A stretch of DNA of 64,000 nt, taken from Tubiluchus corallicola (lineage: Eukaryota; Priapulida; Priapulimorpha; Priapulimorphida; Tubiluchidae). Location of the stretch: NCBI GenBank assembly GCA_030141605.1, contig JAQGDQ010000045.1, forward strand, positions 62,001 to 126,000, written 5' to 3'. Both the position numbers and the translations under genes were made by a program. Below, piece by piece: positions 50,245-63,875 of this stretch (positions are counted from its first letter, which is position 1; every line of letters begins with the position of its first letter). The notes under the pieces were generated by a model. That model was given only the letters and a program-made list of their open reading frames with translations, did no database searches and was not told where the DNA came from.

Positions 50245-53200
50245 ATGCGATTGCGAGCGTTTTTCTTGGTGTGTTTTTTCACTTGTTCTTTCTTACTGCA
50301 GTCATCGTTTACTGGTATGTATTTTAGGCTTGTGCACACGTGGAAGTACTTGCTTATTTGTGAGCCACATCATCAAATTTAACAGTTAATATTTTAGTAT
50401 ATAAATAACGTAACTGACAGTAACTAATAAATTAGTTACAAACCTCTGTAATATTTATTGCATTTTTTTATTCTATAAATTATAACGGGTATTTTTGTTA
50501 TAATTAATTAAATTATAATTGACATAATAAATTGTAATTCGCTTAACATGATTTGACTAAACAATATTGCATATTTTTGTTTCATTACATTTCGTTTGAT
50601 TTTATCATGCATATTTTGTTTCCTTCACAGATTCATTATTTATGTTTTATTTTTTTCTTTTGGTTTGACTTTTATCTAGTTTGTTTGATGTTTTAATCGG
50701 TTAGTTAAATGCTTTACGTATTTTGTTAATCATTATTTCATATTTTTCATTTTATTTTCATGCTTTTTTGTTGCATGGCCTGTTTACTTATTTCGCTTTC
50801 AAGTTTAATTTCTTCCCCTGTAAATTTATGTTAACAGTTGACTTTCTTAACCTACTTCATAATTATATTACACCTTTCAATTAGCAGTGCTACAAATTTT
50901 TTTACAATTTACCCTAACCTGAAAAGGGTAGCTGACTTGATGACCAATTCGTCCTTCGCTGATGAGATAAATGATGTAGATAAATAAAATGTCTATGTCT
51001 AGTTATTATGTAAATGATGTTCACGACCTATTTTAGTTTAAATCCATTTCTCCGTTTCTCTGTTTCCGACAAACAGGTTAATGTTTTCGAGTTTATTGGC
51101 TCCCTTATTTAAGTTCTTGTTGCGGCTGTAAGGGCAGTAAGGTATCTGTTTAAAAAGTCTATATTGGATAGCTATATTCAGTGTTGCTAAGGGGTGAACA
51201 AATACCACCTTAAATTAAGTTTGAATCGATTTTTTTCTTTCAAGTTCGAATTGCATGGAATTTCAATATTTTGAAACTGACTCTAATTTGAATTCATCGC
51301 TAAAGATATTATAATAAATTTTGAATCAGCCAAAAAATAGTAATACAAGAATCTCAATTTGGTTAAGAAATATCGAAGACTGTACGAAGTTTACATGTAG
51401 TGTGATGCTATTAAGACCATGATGACTGATTTGTGTAGCTAAAAATACTTTGATGCATTTAGTAAATGTGTCTAGTGTTCTTAAGTGACAATGTCTGAGA
51501 TTAGTTATTTTCAATGCCTTAAGTAATGTGTTTTATTGCACATCTTATGACCCACTAAACTTCAAGAAAAAAATAGGCTGAATTTTCATATTCTTTCCCA
51601 TTTTGAAGTACGGTAAAAAGTACAGTTTATAATAGTGTTGAAGTGTTTCTGATAATTAAATAATAGGTTAAAGAAATTAATAGCTGGCAAGCCCAGCTAG
51701 TGTTAACATCACCACTGACCATAGCTTTCTATAGCATCAACGTTCCACTGGCTCTACAGCAAAAATTGAAATACTGTACAACCTTTATAGTGCGGCACAC
51801 AAAAACTCTGTGAATTTTCAGTTTAAACATTTAGATTTCAAGTTTATGGCTGTGCTCATGCATGTATACTCAAATGTATGCTCTAATTCACTTTAAACCA
51901 CTTCTGAACTGAAAGGTACAGCATCTGTTTTTTTAGCAATGCGTTTCCGAGTTTTGATTAATGCATTTCTGAGATGCAGGTGTTAGTGCCCATCTAACTA
52001 GCGACTAGTGAGTTGCATGTAATGCAAAGAATTAGCAGCTCACAAAGATCATGCATATACCTTTTTCTCTACAGTAAAAAGTAGTAATAATTGTTAAAAA
52101 ATGGTGATTGCATGATAACTTAAATGTTCTAATGACAAAAAGTAAAGTAATTAGATGTTGAATTATTCGAATCAAATTGCAACACCCGAATTTGATGCTT
52201 ACCCCTAATCCTCAATGTTTAGTGTACAACATAACTTAACTGGTGTTGACGTTGCAGTTAGTGAATGCTAGCAATTCTAGGGTGTTCTTGAACCGCGTAA
52301 CGTTGTCCAACTATTTTCGGAGCCTAATCACAATATATTAATGGGTAGTGTACAAAATCATGAAAACGATACAATCACGTACAAAAATTACTCTTGGTTT
52401 TCATAAAAAATGTTTGGACATAAAGAGTCTTGTAATAACTGAAATTCTGTTCGTAATTACCAAAGCACTGAAAAACTTGTAACAAAAATTGGAGAGGTCT
52501 TTCTTCGTTTTTTTTCAAAATGTTCATGAAAATTGATTTTCGATTATAATTATTTTTGAAATTTTGTAATAGAATCCTAAATCCAAATTATTACATTAAT
52601 AAGGCCTTTGCTGGTTCACTGTCTCTTTTTATCTGATTATTCTTGTTTATGAACTGCCTGCTAAATTTTGGTTTCTGCCCAAATAACCAAAATAAACATT
52701 AGGTACTTTTACGGTGGACTATTGAATCCTGCTTTGCAAAGTGCAAAACTATATGAATAAGAAATTATATATGTTGAAGTGCAATGTCAGCTGCTGGTCA
52801 AAAAAATTCTAGCATAGTTGGCTAGACCAAAAACTAGACCAAAGTTTCTGTGGTGGAATAAAAATAACTGAAACAGTTTGGTTGAATGCAGATTCATATT
52901 TTTGAAGTTTAGTTGTGGTTATTCAAATATCTTTGCACCAGAACGTTCTGCCTTTATAGTGTAACGATTCAGAAAATCTTTATTTTTCAACATGCTATGT
53001 CGCAGCTTACAACTTGCAGGAGAAGAAATGGGATTGTGTCTAACTATAGTGCTGTATCTAGCACCTTTGTCACTGCTATATCTAAACAAAATGTTTTCAT
53101 ATTTTTGGATTCCTTAGCACACTTTTATTTTTACTATTGAAACATCAGACTTTTACAAGTCGCCAATTTGGCTAGTAGTGCATATACGTCCTCCATTCGT

Positions 53201-56200
53201 TTCTATAAGCAAATGTGAGTATTACAACATTATTTAGAACTTGCTATCAACTCGTCATGCACAATGAGTCGTGAGTTAAAAGTAATGAGATGAGGCAGGG
53301 TTAGGGATCTGAAATTACCAAATCTCACTTTTTCAGCTATTTTTTAAATGGAATGTTATTCAAATATTTTGTAGTTTTTAATCAAATTTTGGTAGATTGA
53401 AAAGGTAGCAGTGATTTTCACGGAAAAAGATCACAGGTGACCTGTCTGAGCCCGTGAGCAGCACGGTTGAGAGTAATTTTATGACCAAGGACATACCTGG
53501 AATACTGTGATTTAGTTCTGCTAAAGTAATGCAAGAAATCTTAGCATTTTTGTTAAAATTAGCAGTCAAATTGTAATGTGGTGCATATTTTCGCGTTGGA
53601 ATTTCATGAGCTGGCACGCACTGAAACTGCATATGGCAACCCTTGCTCATTTCAAGTAGGACAAAATTATCAAAAAAGGCAGCATTTTAAGTATTTTTGG
53701 TAAAAGGGTATATAATTGCTTGCGTAATAAAGCATTGCCGAATTACCTCTGCAGGTGAAACTAAACTGATTTTTCTAAAAAAAAACTGCCGAATCACTAC
53801 TGCAGCCAAAGCTAAAGTGAATTTTTTTAAAAAAACTCTGCATAATCCTTTAGGATCTAAAGTAACATAAAATTTCAGCAAATCGAGTTGAATCAAGCTC
53901 CAATTCGGATTTGGTTTCGAATCTTCGTTTCTGGCTGATATTCGTGACATCCCTAGGCAGGGTCCTAGAGGCTAATGTGTCAAGACATTGATATAAATTA
54001 ATGAACTATACATTTAGAGTACTTGAAAAATTGTTAGCTTGAAATAATTGTTACCATTTATGCAGTTGTGAATATATAGGTTTTCAAAATATGTATACTG
54101 TATGGTGTATGTCTACTTTTTGGTGTTAATCACACAGGTAGAGCATGTGCAGATATTGTTGAGGATGAAATAGATGACGAAGATGTTGCTGTTGAAGATG
54201 AAGGGCCTGCTGGAGGCCAAACTATAGATTCTGATGCTTCTGTTATGGAGACAGATTCTGAAGGGGTATGTCGTTTTTCTCTGTAAGGGTGCAAATTTAA
54301 TGCTGGTCTGCCCGGAAATTCTTTTAAAATTGACTAAGACCGGCAGAAATCATCTGTATACCAGCTTCCTTAGCAGTTAAGCTAAGCTTGCACTGTTTAC
54401 TACGTCACCGTATTAATTAAACTTTATACATTTTCTGAGTCGACATCCACAGTTAGCGGTACCCCGCCTGATAAAATTGTAATGTTTACAGCATTGTTTA
54501 AATTAAACTGATTGTCTAAGAAGCACCTGAACACCAAATCACAAAAGTTTTCACTCGCATGTTAACTACGAATACGCCACGATGTTAATGACTTTCGTGC
54601 TGGTGCATGCTGGATGTGAACCACTTTGCCTGATGCCCTGAACAATACTATTTGAAAAAGACAAAATGTATGCGGTCATGTTATTTTACCAATTTTTAAA
54701 TGTGCATTTCGTGGCATAAGGTGTAGCTAATGTGAATGTAATCGTTGTTTATTATTAGGTTCCTGCTTTGTTTACCATATTTTAAATATATAAACGTCTC
54801 ACAGAAAGATAAGATACCACTAGAACAAATGTAAAAAGGGATTTTACAATTTATCAAATATTAACATCCATATGGCTTCGTAATAAAATAGCATGGTTAG
54901 TCTGCAAAAAGTCGAAAAACTAAATTTATCGTGGATGTAATTATACTCACCTTTCATTTTTGCAGTTTGTGTTTTCCAGCAAGAAGCACTCCTGATATGT
55001 GTAAAAAACACACATTATTTTAGTGATCGAACCGTGACCGATCAGTGATCGGTGATTGGTGAACGAACAGTGGTGTATATTGGCACGATAAAATTATTTA
55101 TGTGCAGTAACCGTATTTCGTTCAATTGTTTTCACATTGAGATCCCATGTCGAAGGGCACCAGCCATACACATGCAGCAGATTAAGCTGTTCACTTCCGC
55201 TGCTGAGTTTTGATCACCACTTATTTCACATCTTTACGGCATAGTTTGTAGTGAATGATATCAGTTTTATTCATTATGTTCCTATGAATAGGTAACTGTT
55301 TGGATTTTAATCGCATTTGCTTTAAATTTATTCAAGTCCTTTTCATATTTACTTGGTCGTTCCTTTGTAGCTGCGTTGGTGTAGGCTCACTATGCTGTAG
55401 TCATCTATCTAGAGTTGAACCTAAGTTTAATTAAATCTTACATATTAATTCTAGTTTCGTCTTTTAGGCTTTATCATCTCTTTCTTGCGATTTGATGTTT
55501 CTCAGCTGGGTCAGCCCCAGCATTTCTCATGTCAATAGTTTGTGAATTTTTCCAATTTGTCAAAACAAGGAAACAAATGCTGCAAGTTCCATTGATACTG
55601 GTTTTTATTACTTTATTGCTTAAATTAATAAAGTCCTGGTAATTGATAAAATAAGTCCCTAAAATCACACGAATGATTCAGTACAAAAAGCCATGTACAA
55701 AAAGTTTTGTGGTACTTTTATTGTCTTTTGATATGTAAAATAACTGACAAGATGGCACAGTTTAAAAATTTTGCAGCAGCAATATTTACGTATTTTGTCC
55801 GACTTGTGATTGATCAGTGAACAGCGAAGTTGATCACCTTGTTGCACAAAAATGCTGATTGGCCCATCACTACATTAGTTGAAGCTTTTGTTTTGATATA
55901 TAGCTGTGATTGCCTATTCTCCTTGAATATAATCTAGTCTAGTGGTAATTTTTGCATGTTATGCTTTTGGAAAGAATTATAAATGAAATATATTTGCATA
56001 TTTGAAGACTGTTGCCATAACTGTACCCGTTTAACCATATGGCTGCGCATGACATTTCCAGGCTTCGTCCTAGCTTCATTCACAATGGGTGAAAACATTG
56101 TGATGCATTTGACAGTTGTGATTGTGAAGACATTTGTAATGTATTGGTGCAGTACTGTTACCTCTATCATTTAACTATTAATTTGCTTAAACCTGATTTC

Positions 56201-59200
56201 CTGGACGTACAAATGATTTTGCAAACATCATATTTACTCTTTTACAGGAAGATGAAGAGGAAGCTGAGGTTGTTTTAAAGCCTCATCCTGATGCTCTAAC
56301 AAAGATTCTCTTCACGAAACCTATCAACCATATGGGTAACTTCAAGCATTGAGATTCGTTTTCAAATTTTGCTTAATCTTTACATTTTAATCAAGTTACT
56401 TCACCCATTAGAATTCGTATTTACAAATAAAAGTGTTCAGACGTCATTTAATGCTTCAGATCTGCAATTGATCAGAACTTAACTATTAACGAAATGCTAC
56501 ACATGCAATGATAATTGTGCACAGTTAGTTGTTTTTTTAACTTTCCTTTAACATTTTATTTTATTCCAGAACTTCCAGCTGGAACCATTGTAAAATTTCT
56601 GGTTGGTTTTGCCAACACCGCAGAACACGATTTTGTGGTGGACAGTGTCGATGCTGCATTTCGTTATCCACAAGACTACAGTTTTTATATTCAAAACGTA
56701 TGTCTTCAGTTTCATTACATGTTACATTGAAAACTGTTTGTGCTGTTGCAATAACTGTAAGCTTTCATTGCTCAGGCGTCTACATTTGATTATTGTAATT
56801 GTTAAAGCTGTTTAACTTTTATGCATTCATCTGTTCTTGTACATTTGTTTATATGTTAATCATTTTAAAAGCAAGGAATCATTGTTTTTGTCATATTTTG
56901 CTAACAGTTTACGGCAGCTTATTATGGGCGACTGGTTGAATCAGGAAAAGAAGCAACTTTCGATTACAGTTTCATGCCGAGTGAAAACTTTAATGCTAGA
57001 CCTTTTGGACTTACAATAAACTTGAATTATAGAGATATTGTGAGTATTTCAGCTTACATGTTTTTTTATTCTTGCAAGTAATGAAAAAGAAGTTAACTTA
57101 GCACCATTATTGTACTGTTTCAATTTATTTTTCGTTGTGTACACTGTATAAAAGTGTCATTGTGGTACTCATTGCAAGTTTTCAAATAAAATGTCACCTG
57201 GATTTAGCTGTGTAGGGACAGTATTGGGTACAAGTTTGTTAAAAACGTAACCAGGTGATGTAATTTGCACTGGAATACTCATTGAGGTTCACTATGTAAT
57301 TTTGGCAAGTTTTTGTTACCTGGAACTTCTCCATCCAAGTTTCTCTAAGTCTGCATTGCTTCATGTGACAGTGTTACTCCAGAAAAGCTGTGACCACCTC
57401 ACTGCATTTGAGAAGTGCAAATTTAAATTTTTGATATTATATAACTAAATTTTTTGTTAGAGACTTAGCAAATGCTTAAGCATACCTTGAAACATAATCA
57501 CAATAGAGATGTCTTGTATCTAAAAGGAGGAAGTGAACCTAGCATAATTAGTAAGGAGAATGTAAATTAATCAGCAGCTACTAATTATTACGAAGCTCCA
57601 GGTGCAACTTTTTTGTAGTTCTATGCCCTCTGCATCAGCAAATTATACAGACTAAGTTTCAAATCATAGTTACTTTGCAGAAATCATTAACACCAGCGGA
57701 TGTTATAATATTAATATGCCTTATAATTAAAGCATGGTGTTCTCTATTTCAGGATGGCAATTTATACCAAGATGCCGTATTTAATGAGACTGTCCAAATA
57801 GTAGAAGTTGATGATGGACTAGATGGCGAAACGTACGTCTATCGAATACTTCAAACAAATTGTTATTAAAGTTTGCAGGAGTTGAGTAGGATATGATAAA
57901 ATCAGTGCTCTGCACTGTACGTCCAGGAGTGTCAAAAATGCATTGATTTGAGCAGAAATTTCAAGATTCTTTGTCTTCTGCTGTAAAAGGAGATTTGCAA
58001 AAGGAGTGCCAAGCTGTGTTGTTAGCTTTAAATTTTTTGTATTAAAATTGAAAATTAGAGTAGGCTAAATCATTAAATTTGTGAGGGTATCAGATTTTGT
58101 TTTAGTTTATTTACAGTTGATTTCGTTTGGCTTTGTATATACGGTAGACTCACGTTGGCAGTGGAAAGTGTTAGCTGTTAGCTGACGGGTGTAGTATTAC
58201 TACTATAGAAGCATAAGTCGTCACTCACCACCCTAGTTTGCGCTGCAAAGACTTTAAATGAACATACTGCACATACTCACGCAAAACACCTATTCACATA
58301 GCACTTGAGCTGCAGTTAGTGATGACAAATGTTTCTTATGTGAAAAGCAAGCCACTCTTAAAATGATTAAGTTTATCTTCCAGAAACAGTCAAGATAACT
58401 GTAGCGGTGGGAGCGAAGGGACGAGCGTGTGACAGATTCAAAGCAAAACCGCTATGCTAGAATATTATCGCATGATAAAGGCACCTGCTTGCAAATAAAG
58501 ATGTTCTTAACGTGACTGTTTCTATATATATTATAGTGCACAAAAGCGACATGCAGATGACATAAAAGTAGTAAAAGCTCTTTGGTCACATACAAATGAC
58601 GTATTTAAGTATCTAAAGCAAAAATATTGAGTCAGTTACTGGTGGTTTTTAGATACATTTGAATAGGAACATATTAGGCGTCTGATTCTATTAACCATGA
58701 GTCTAATAAATGGCACCTACTGTATATCACAGAGATTTAGTTAAAAGTAAGTTACTTAGACTAGATTACTTTACCCGCCTAGAATAGGTAGTAGTATCTA
58801 ATGATAATTTTCATCAACAATCATTTATTAGCTTTTTCATTTACCCAATCTATATTATACCGGCACAAACCTAGACGTTTTGCTTTCATTTACGAGTTGA
58901 AAACACTATGTGCTGTTGCTTTTTGTTTGTTTTGCATATGTAGCATAGGAATTTGGCAAGATCAAGAAGAGCAGATTTATTTGCTAGTTTTGATGTGGTA
59001 ATTGCATTTATTGATAACTTTTATCTGTGATTGTTTACACAAAGCAACATTCTGATATTTTTCTTTTTTCTAGGTTTTTCCTATACTTGTTTTTGGCAGC
59101 ATGTGCGGTGTTGATACTTGTTGCCGGGCAACAATTTCTTGTTTCGTTTACTAAAAAGAAATCCCACCGTAGCAAAACTCCTGTAGAAATGGGAACTGCC

Positions 59201-60492
59201 AATCAGAATGATGTTGATTATGATTGGTTACCAAAGGAAACTCTCAATGATTTAAGTAAGTTTTAGTATTCAGCATCATTTGAGTAGCTTGGTAATTAGG
59301 CACATTAGTAGTTAACATTCAGCAGTTAAAGATTTAGCATTGTTTAATACTTCTGCTGTAATAATTCCTTAATTAAATGCGTATTTTTTATTGTTACTTT
59401 TTTGGTACTATTTGCCTGCTAAGAGTTAGCTAGATTTAAATCATAACAGAGTAAGTGTTTCTGTTTGATATTAAAAGATATGTCGATGAGTATATTAATT
59501 TTCTTGCATTCGTCTGTTTTTCACCAGCAGATGAGGCCAACAATAAAAATACTTTAATCTGATCGCCTGGGTAATATTTTTTGTTGCACACTTGGCAGTT
59601 GTATAAAATTTTATAAATTTTTTTATACGTTCATATGCTGTCGCAGGCATATAAGGGCATATCTTTTTTAATTTAAAATGTAAAACACAATTGTTATTAT
59701 TATAACAATTATTAGTATTTTCTATGAGGATGCTGCCATGTTTTTCTGCGACTAACTCGAGGCCAGCATTGCCGTTTTGCATGATGCCAATTATCATGTT
59801 GGATGCTAAAAAGTATCATATTTTCTGCCAAATCAGTGCATTAGCGATCGAGTAGTGTTGTTGCTTATGCCATAATTATCAGAACATGTTCGCATTGTAC
59901 AAAAAGACACAATCCGGTAATTATATGATAATTTAGTAATATGAAATAAAAAACTAAAAACTAAAGACGTGAAAAAATGTGCATTCAAAAAAATGCATCC
60001 AACATTACTTGCTAACTAATGGGAAATAATCAAACTTTTATTTCAACTGAACTTAATTCCACAATTTAGCTTTACACATTCACAAAGGTTTAAAAAAAAT
60101 TTCTGCCTTTTAAGCTCATGAGGTAAGATGCAAAAAAATTTTTTTGGTCAACCTGACTAAAGTTGTGCTGTTTTTTACCAAAAAGTTTCACCCAAAATAT
60201 GTTAGGTAGATAAAAAAAATAGCTGTTGTAATTTTTCACTGTATAACATTTCTTTGCTTAGCATGTTAGGGAGCTATTGTATTTATTTTTTTCTCGACTT
60301 AATGTTTTACTAATTTCTCTATCATGTTGCTTGCTTACATACATGTATAAATTTCCTGAAGGCATTACATGTCGATGAGTATCTCTTTCTTGTAGAAAAA
60401 TCTTTTCTCTTGCAGAAAAATCCCCTCGTAGGTCACCACGGCAATCACCGGGCAGGCAGCGAAGAACTAAAGGCAGTAGCGGAGACGAGTAA
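50245..60492 (+). CDS. SSR1: SSR1, translocon-associated protein subunit alpha (TRAP-alpha), complete, 8 exons
   Basis: TRAP-alpha is a single-span ER glycoprotein bound to the Sec61 channel that helps secretory and membrane proteins enter the ER. Exons: 50245-50314, 54138-54265, 56248-56335, 56570-56697, 56908-57039, 57753-57832, 59074-59255, 60416-60492. All introns are GT-AG and all phases agree, giving 294 residues (human about 286). I see a signal peptide (about 1-23), an acidic Asp/Glu-rich lumenal segment (about 30-75), and a lumenal domain with VKFLVGF and FRYPQDY. N-glycosylation sequons lie at Asn138 (NFT, split across exons 4 and 5) and Asn193 (NET), matching the two known human sites. 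DGLDGET precedes a membrane span at about 210-232. The cytosolic tail has [12 protein letters not shown], a basic Ser/Pro-Arg stretch and final GDE. The start ATG is the one that begins the signal peptide. No damage is seen. Identification is firm from motif order and length. Confidence 0.97.
53733..53870. repeat. tandem repeat, about 52 bp x 2.7, in SSR1 intron 1
   Basis: Copies begin near 53733, 53786 and 53836 with TGCCGAAT..CTGCAG and end in A-rich runs. The third copy is diverged. It has no visible effect on splicing. Confidence 0.7.
55038..55052. repeat. 15-base palindrome in SSR1 intron 2
   Basis: CCGATCAGTGATCGG is a perfect inverted repeat with a one-base centre, surrounded by further TGATCGGTGATTGGTGA-type words. 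It could be a decayed mobile-element end. No partner was found. Confidence 0.5.
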
Positions 60493-62017
60493 TACAGTAA
60501 AATGACTGCCGTCAACTTAAGTATTAAAAAGGGTGCACGTTTAAATTTAATGGGTGGTAGGTGTGTGCAATGGCCGAATATTGCATTTTGCAATGGGCTC
60601 GACCAGCCTGGTATACCTTCCAAGAAAGATGTTGGGCTACAAAGTACATCAGTTACAAATATGTCCTTTCTCTGAGAATAATGAATTTACTTTGAACTAT
60701 AATAATGACGGCATAATGCAGCCCATCTCACCTAGTAGAGATCTAAATAAAACCAAGCCATATATTTGCGTAAAAATATAAATTTTAGTATAAATTTTTT
60801 CTTAAAAAAATGTATCATGTGGGGCTTACTAATTATACTACGCACTTGGCAATAAGTCGACAAGAGGAGAACATGCGCTTCCTGTACTTGTGGAGTAGAC
60901 ATTATTCAGATCAGCAAGTGATAATGTGTCAATATAATTTTGCAAAGCAACAGAGATTTTTAAAAATGTGAATTTTGTAAATTTTTCAAATTGTAGATTT
61001 TTGTTGTTTAATGGGTAAGAATTTATACATTACCTAAACCGTCGTTTAAAACTTTCCATATGAAAAATTCACATTTGTAGTTTAGGGAGCGCAACACGTT
61101 GTCACGATGCAGATTAATGTACATATAAATACGTTAATGGTACGATTCCAGGGTGTTCAGCTGGGTTATACAAGGTGTAAGTTAAGCGTGTCTTTTACTG
61201 TTATAGTTGATTAAAAGCTGTGTGATTCTGCTGTTGTCACAGTGTAAACTCTGCGACTTGCAATGTAACCCCGCAGTAACACAAATAAAACTCTTAAAGG
61301 GCCTTTAAGCTTTATCCGGATATCAGTATAAGCAGTACTCGCAGCTGGGGGATATTATACTAGAGACGTTACTGTGATTTGAATGTTCTGTATTTGCAGA
61401 AAGGGCCTATCTGTGAATATTTAAATCAAGTGTTAATAGAAATAATTTATTAAAAACCTTTCTTTGCTTGGACTAATTTGTATCACCCATATACATAATT
61501 ACTAAAGTTTGAATCCTTTCACTGTTTTTACTATGTCATCTACTAGTTGAAGAATAATTGCAAGTGTTTTTACCTTCTGTCAAGGTCATTGATTTATTTG
61601 ATAGAAATATAGCGTAAGTTTAACACTGGTGCTGATTATTGGCTAATGTTGGGGGGGGGGGGGAGCATGCCTTGTTTTGTTCTTGTTTATAAATAAATTA
61701 AACAGAAGCAAACCGAACCACCTAGTAACTCCTGCCATTTCTGTGTCAGTATATGCAAGTAATCAAAGCTTCATGACTTGTATCTAAAATTTAGGATTTT
61801 GTTTTTGCTGCTTAGTGTAAAAACAAAATTAGTACAATGAGTGTTTTCTCAATATTAAGAATTATTATCTACTGTGATGTACAGAGTTACTGCAAATCGG
61901 AATTTAAATTGAATTCCAAAATTCAAATGGGAATCCATTTGGGAAGTGATACTTTTGGGAAGCATCTAGCCAAATTGCATGTTCCTAATTACCCCCGTTC
62001 AACAACTAAATTATGTA
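60493..62017 (+). other. SSR1 3' untranslated region and flank, with poly(A) signals
   Basis: After the stop at 60490-60492, AATAAA hexamers occur at 60746-60751 and 61284-61289. Either could end a short SSR1 transcript. A third at 63647-63652 would give a 3.1-kb 3' UTR containing the MITE. An almost pure run of about 13 G lies near 61650. No further coding sequence is seen. Confidence 0.5.
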
Positions 62018-62624
62018 CAGTCTAGCCTCGTTATCTCGCCACTGTCCGTCTAGGGCAAATTTTTGGCGAGAGGCGAGTATGGCGAGATAACGGGAATATA
62101 ACGAAGTTAGTCTATATGTATATACATAATAGTTGATTAACATAGTGTTCCTCTATGTACATATAAAATAGACAAAACAGTTTTCGCTTCAGAGACATCA
62201 TGTAAAGTTGCTCACACTTTGTGGAAACTCAAACTTAAACGCAGCTTTGGTGTAAGGATATCGGTGATGCTTTAGTTTCTCTGCACATTAACCAACCACA
62301 GCACTCCTAATCTAATCCTGGTGAGACACACACTAGATTAATTATGTCTGTCTATCGAGTACAGCAGCATTCTCTAAATACCGCTGTTATATTGATCGAC
62401 ACTCGGTATATGTATTGATCGATTCACCTCTGAGTTTGTCTGTTTGGCGACATAACGAATATAGTTTACATAAGCACTCAGCCTTATGACGTGGCGAGGG
62501 CGAGAAGCGAGGGTGGCGACTTAACGAGGTAAATATCAAAGCAGGAAATCCGTCCTGGTACTTTCTATGGTGAGAGACGAGTTTGGCGGCATAACGAGGG
62601 GCGAGATAACGAGGTTAGACTGTA
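62016..62624. mobile_element. 605-bp pogo/Tigger-type MITE, TA target duplication
   Basis: The element occupies 62018-62622, flanked by TA on both sides (62016-62017, 62623-62624). The left end, CAGTCTAGCCTCGTTATCTC, and the inverse of the right end, CAGTCTAACCTCGTTATCTC, differ at one base, and identity runs 22 of 23. CAGT..CCTCGTTAT ends with a TA duplication are typical of pogo/Tigger Tc1-mariner elements. GCGAGATAACGAGG-like words recur inside near both ends. No transposase frame is present, so it is non-autonomous. Confidence 0.9.
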
Positions 62625-63635
62625 ATTGTAAATAAAACTAACACATGGATTAAAACAATATTCTCTCCCTGCAGAAGAATGACAATTTGCTTTAAATGTT
62701 TAGATTTTTAGTATTGCTGTAGGTGTTGAATCACAAAACCATTGTTCAAAAACACTTGCTGAATCATAATAAGTGACAAAAGTACCCCATTAGTTACTGC
62801 CTTTCATCTGCTGATCACTTGGTACCTAACATGAAATGAGGAGCCAGTAAGCGACTTTATTGCTAGTGTAAGTTATGCTTCTGAAAATAATTGCACAAGG
62901 TGTTTCTCACAATATTTGCAAACAATTTCAGTATGCATTAATTTTGTGATTTATAGTATTTGGGAAACTGAACATGAAGTTAATAAAAGTACATTTAAGT
63001 CAATAGGATGTTCACTTGTAACTCATTTTAAATAGAAATTGAAATGTTTATTGTGTTTTAGGATCTGCTAATTGAACTTAAACCTTTCTGTGAAGTGCAC
63101 AAATATTTTACCAGTTATAAAACCATCTATGGTGTTTATCTTATGGAGTCATTTTATTCTATTTGGTAAATTATGAGCCAACTTTTTGAAAAAAATTGTT
63201 CACAGGCAGTAACATATGTATGTGCAGCTAACTAGTATTATCCATTTTTATTTTCTAATTTTGATGAGTTCACTTATAGTCAACTATTTTAATTTTCCAA
63301 CAGCATTTATTATAAACTTGTAAACATTTAATTTAATTGTAGCTGCTTTATAGTGAAAGTCAAATTTGATCAAAGCCTCTTGTGTACATGCTTTTGAATG
63401 CATGGCTTCATTTCTTAAAAAAAAAGCTAAAAATTTGGTATGCATGTGTTCTGTAATTCCAGTGATTGCCTTAAAGTTAACTGTAAATATAAAAAATAGT
63501 GAAAACTTGAAATATCATTTGCAATTTATTGATGTTGTATATGGTACTGGGGTATTTCTAACTGGTTGTTATATCATGTGTTATGGAGGACTTTTTTTAA
63601 TAAAATAATGAATTTGATACTTTGTTAACATCCTT
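62625..63635. other. intergenic flank between converging genes
   Basis: AT-rich, with no exon. An 80-codon + frame at 63366-63608 has no recognisable domain and lies just before the poly(A) signals, so I treat it as chance. Confidence 0.45.
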
Positions 63636-63652
63636 TTTATTCCAGCAATAAA
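63636..63652. terminator. poly(A) signals for both strands within 17 bases
   Basis: TTTATT at 63636-63641 is AATAAA on the - strand, about 235 bases after the dynein stop codon and well placed to end that transcript. AATAAA at 63647-63652 on the + strand could end a long SSR1 transcript. Use of either is inferred from the hexamer and position. Confidence 0.5.
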
Positions 63653-63875
63653 CATAAAAACAGGCACTGACTATTAAAACAAATCTTGATAGAAAGATAA
63701 AAATATGAGAAAATAAATGTAGATAAATACATTGAGCAGTAAATATAGCTTTGGTACATTACTCAGATTACTGCTGAATGGAATACACGAGATTTTATAC
63801 TTTATAAAAAGAAAAGTCAGTTAGAATACAAAATTTCTGTATGCAGGCAATTTTGTCTTGAACTGGAACTGTCTA
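63653..63875 (-). other. dynein 3' untranslated region
   Basis: The stretch between the dynein stop codon and the - strand poly(A) hexamer is AT-rich and without frames. A second TAG follows the stop directly, so termination is secure. Confidence 0.6.

Noticed and set aside
60396-60415. Alternative SSR1 exon 8 acceptor 20 bases upstream
   Set aside because: Using it shifts the frame and loses the conserved basic tail. The acceptor at 60416 keeps both.
63366-63608. 80-codon + frame near the window end
   Set aside because: No known domain. It lies between the poly(A) signals and the MITE, where no exon is expected.
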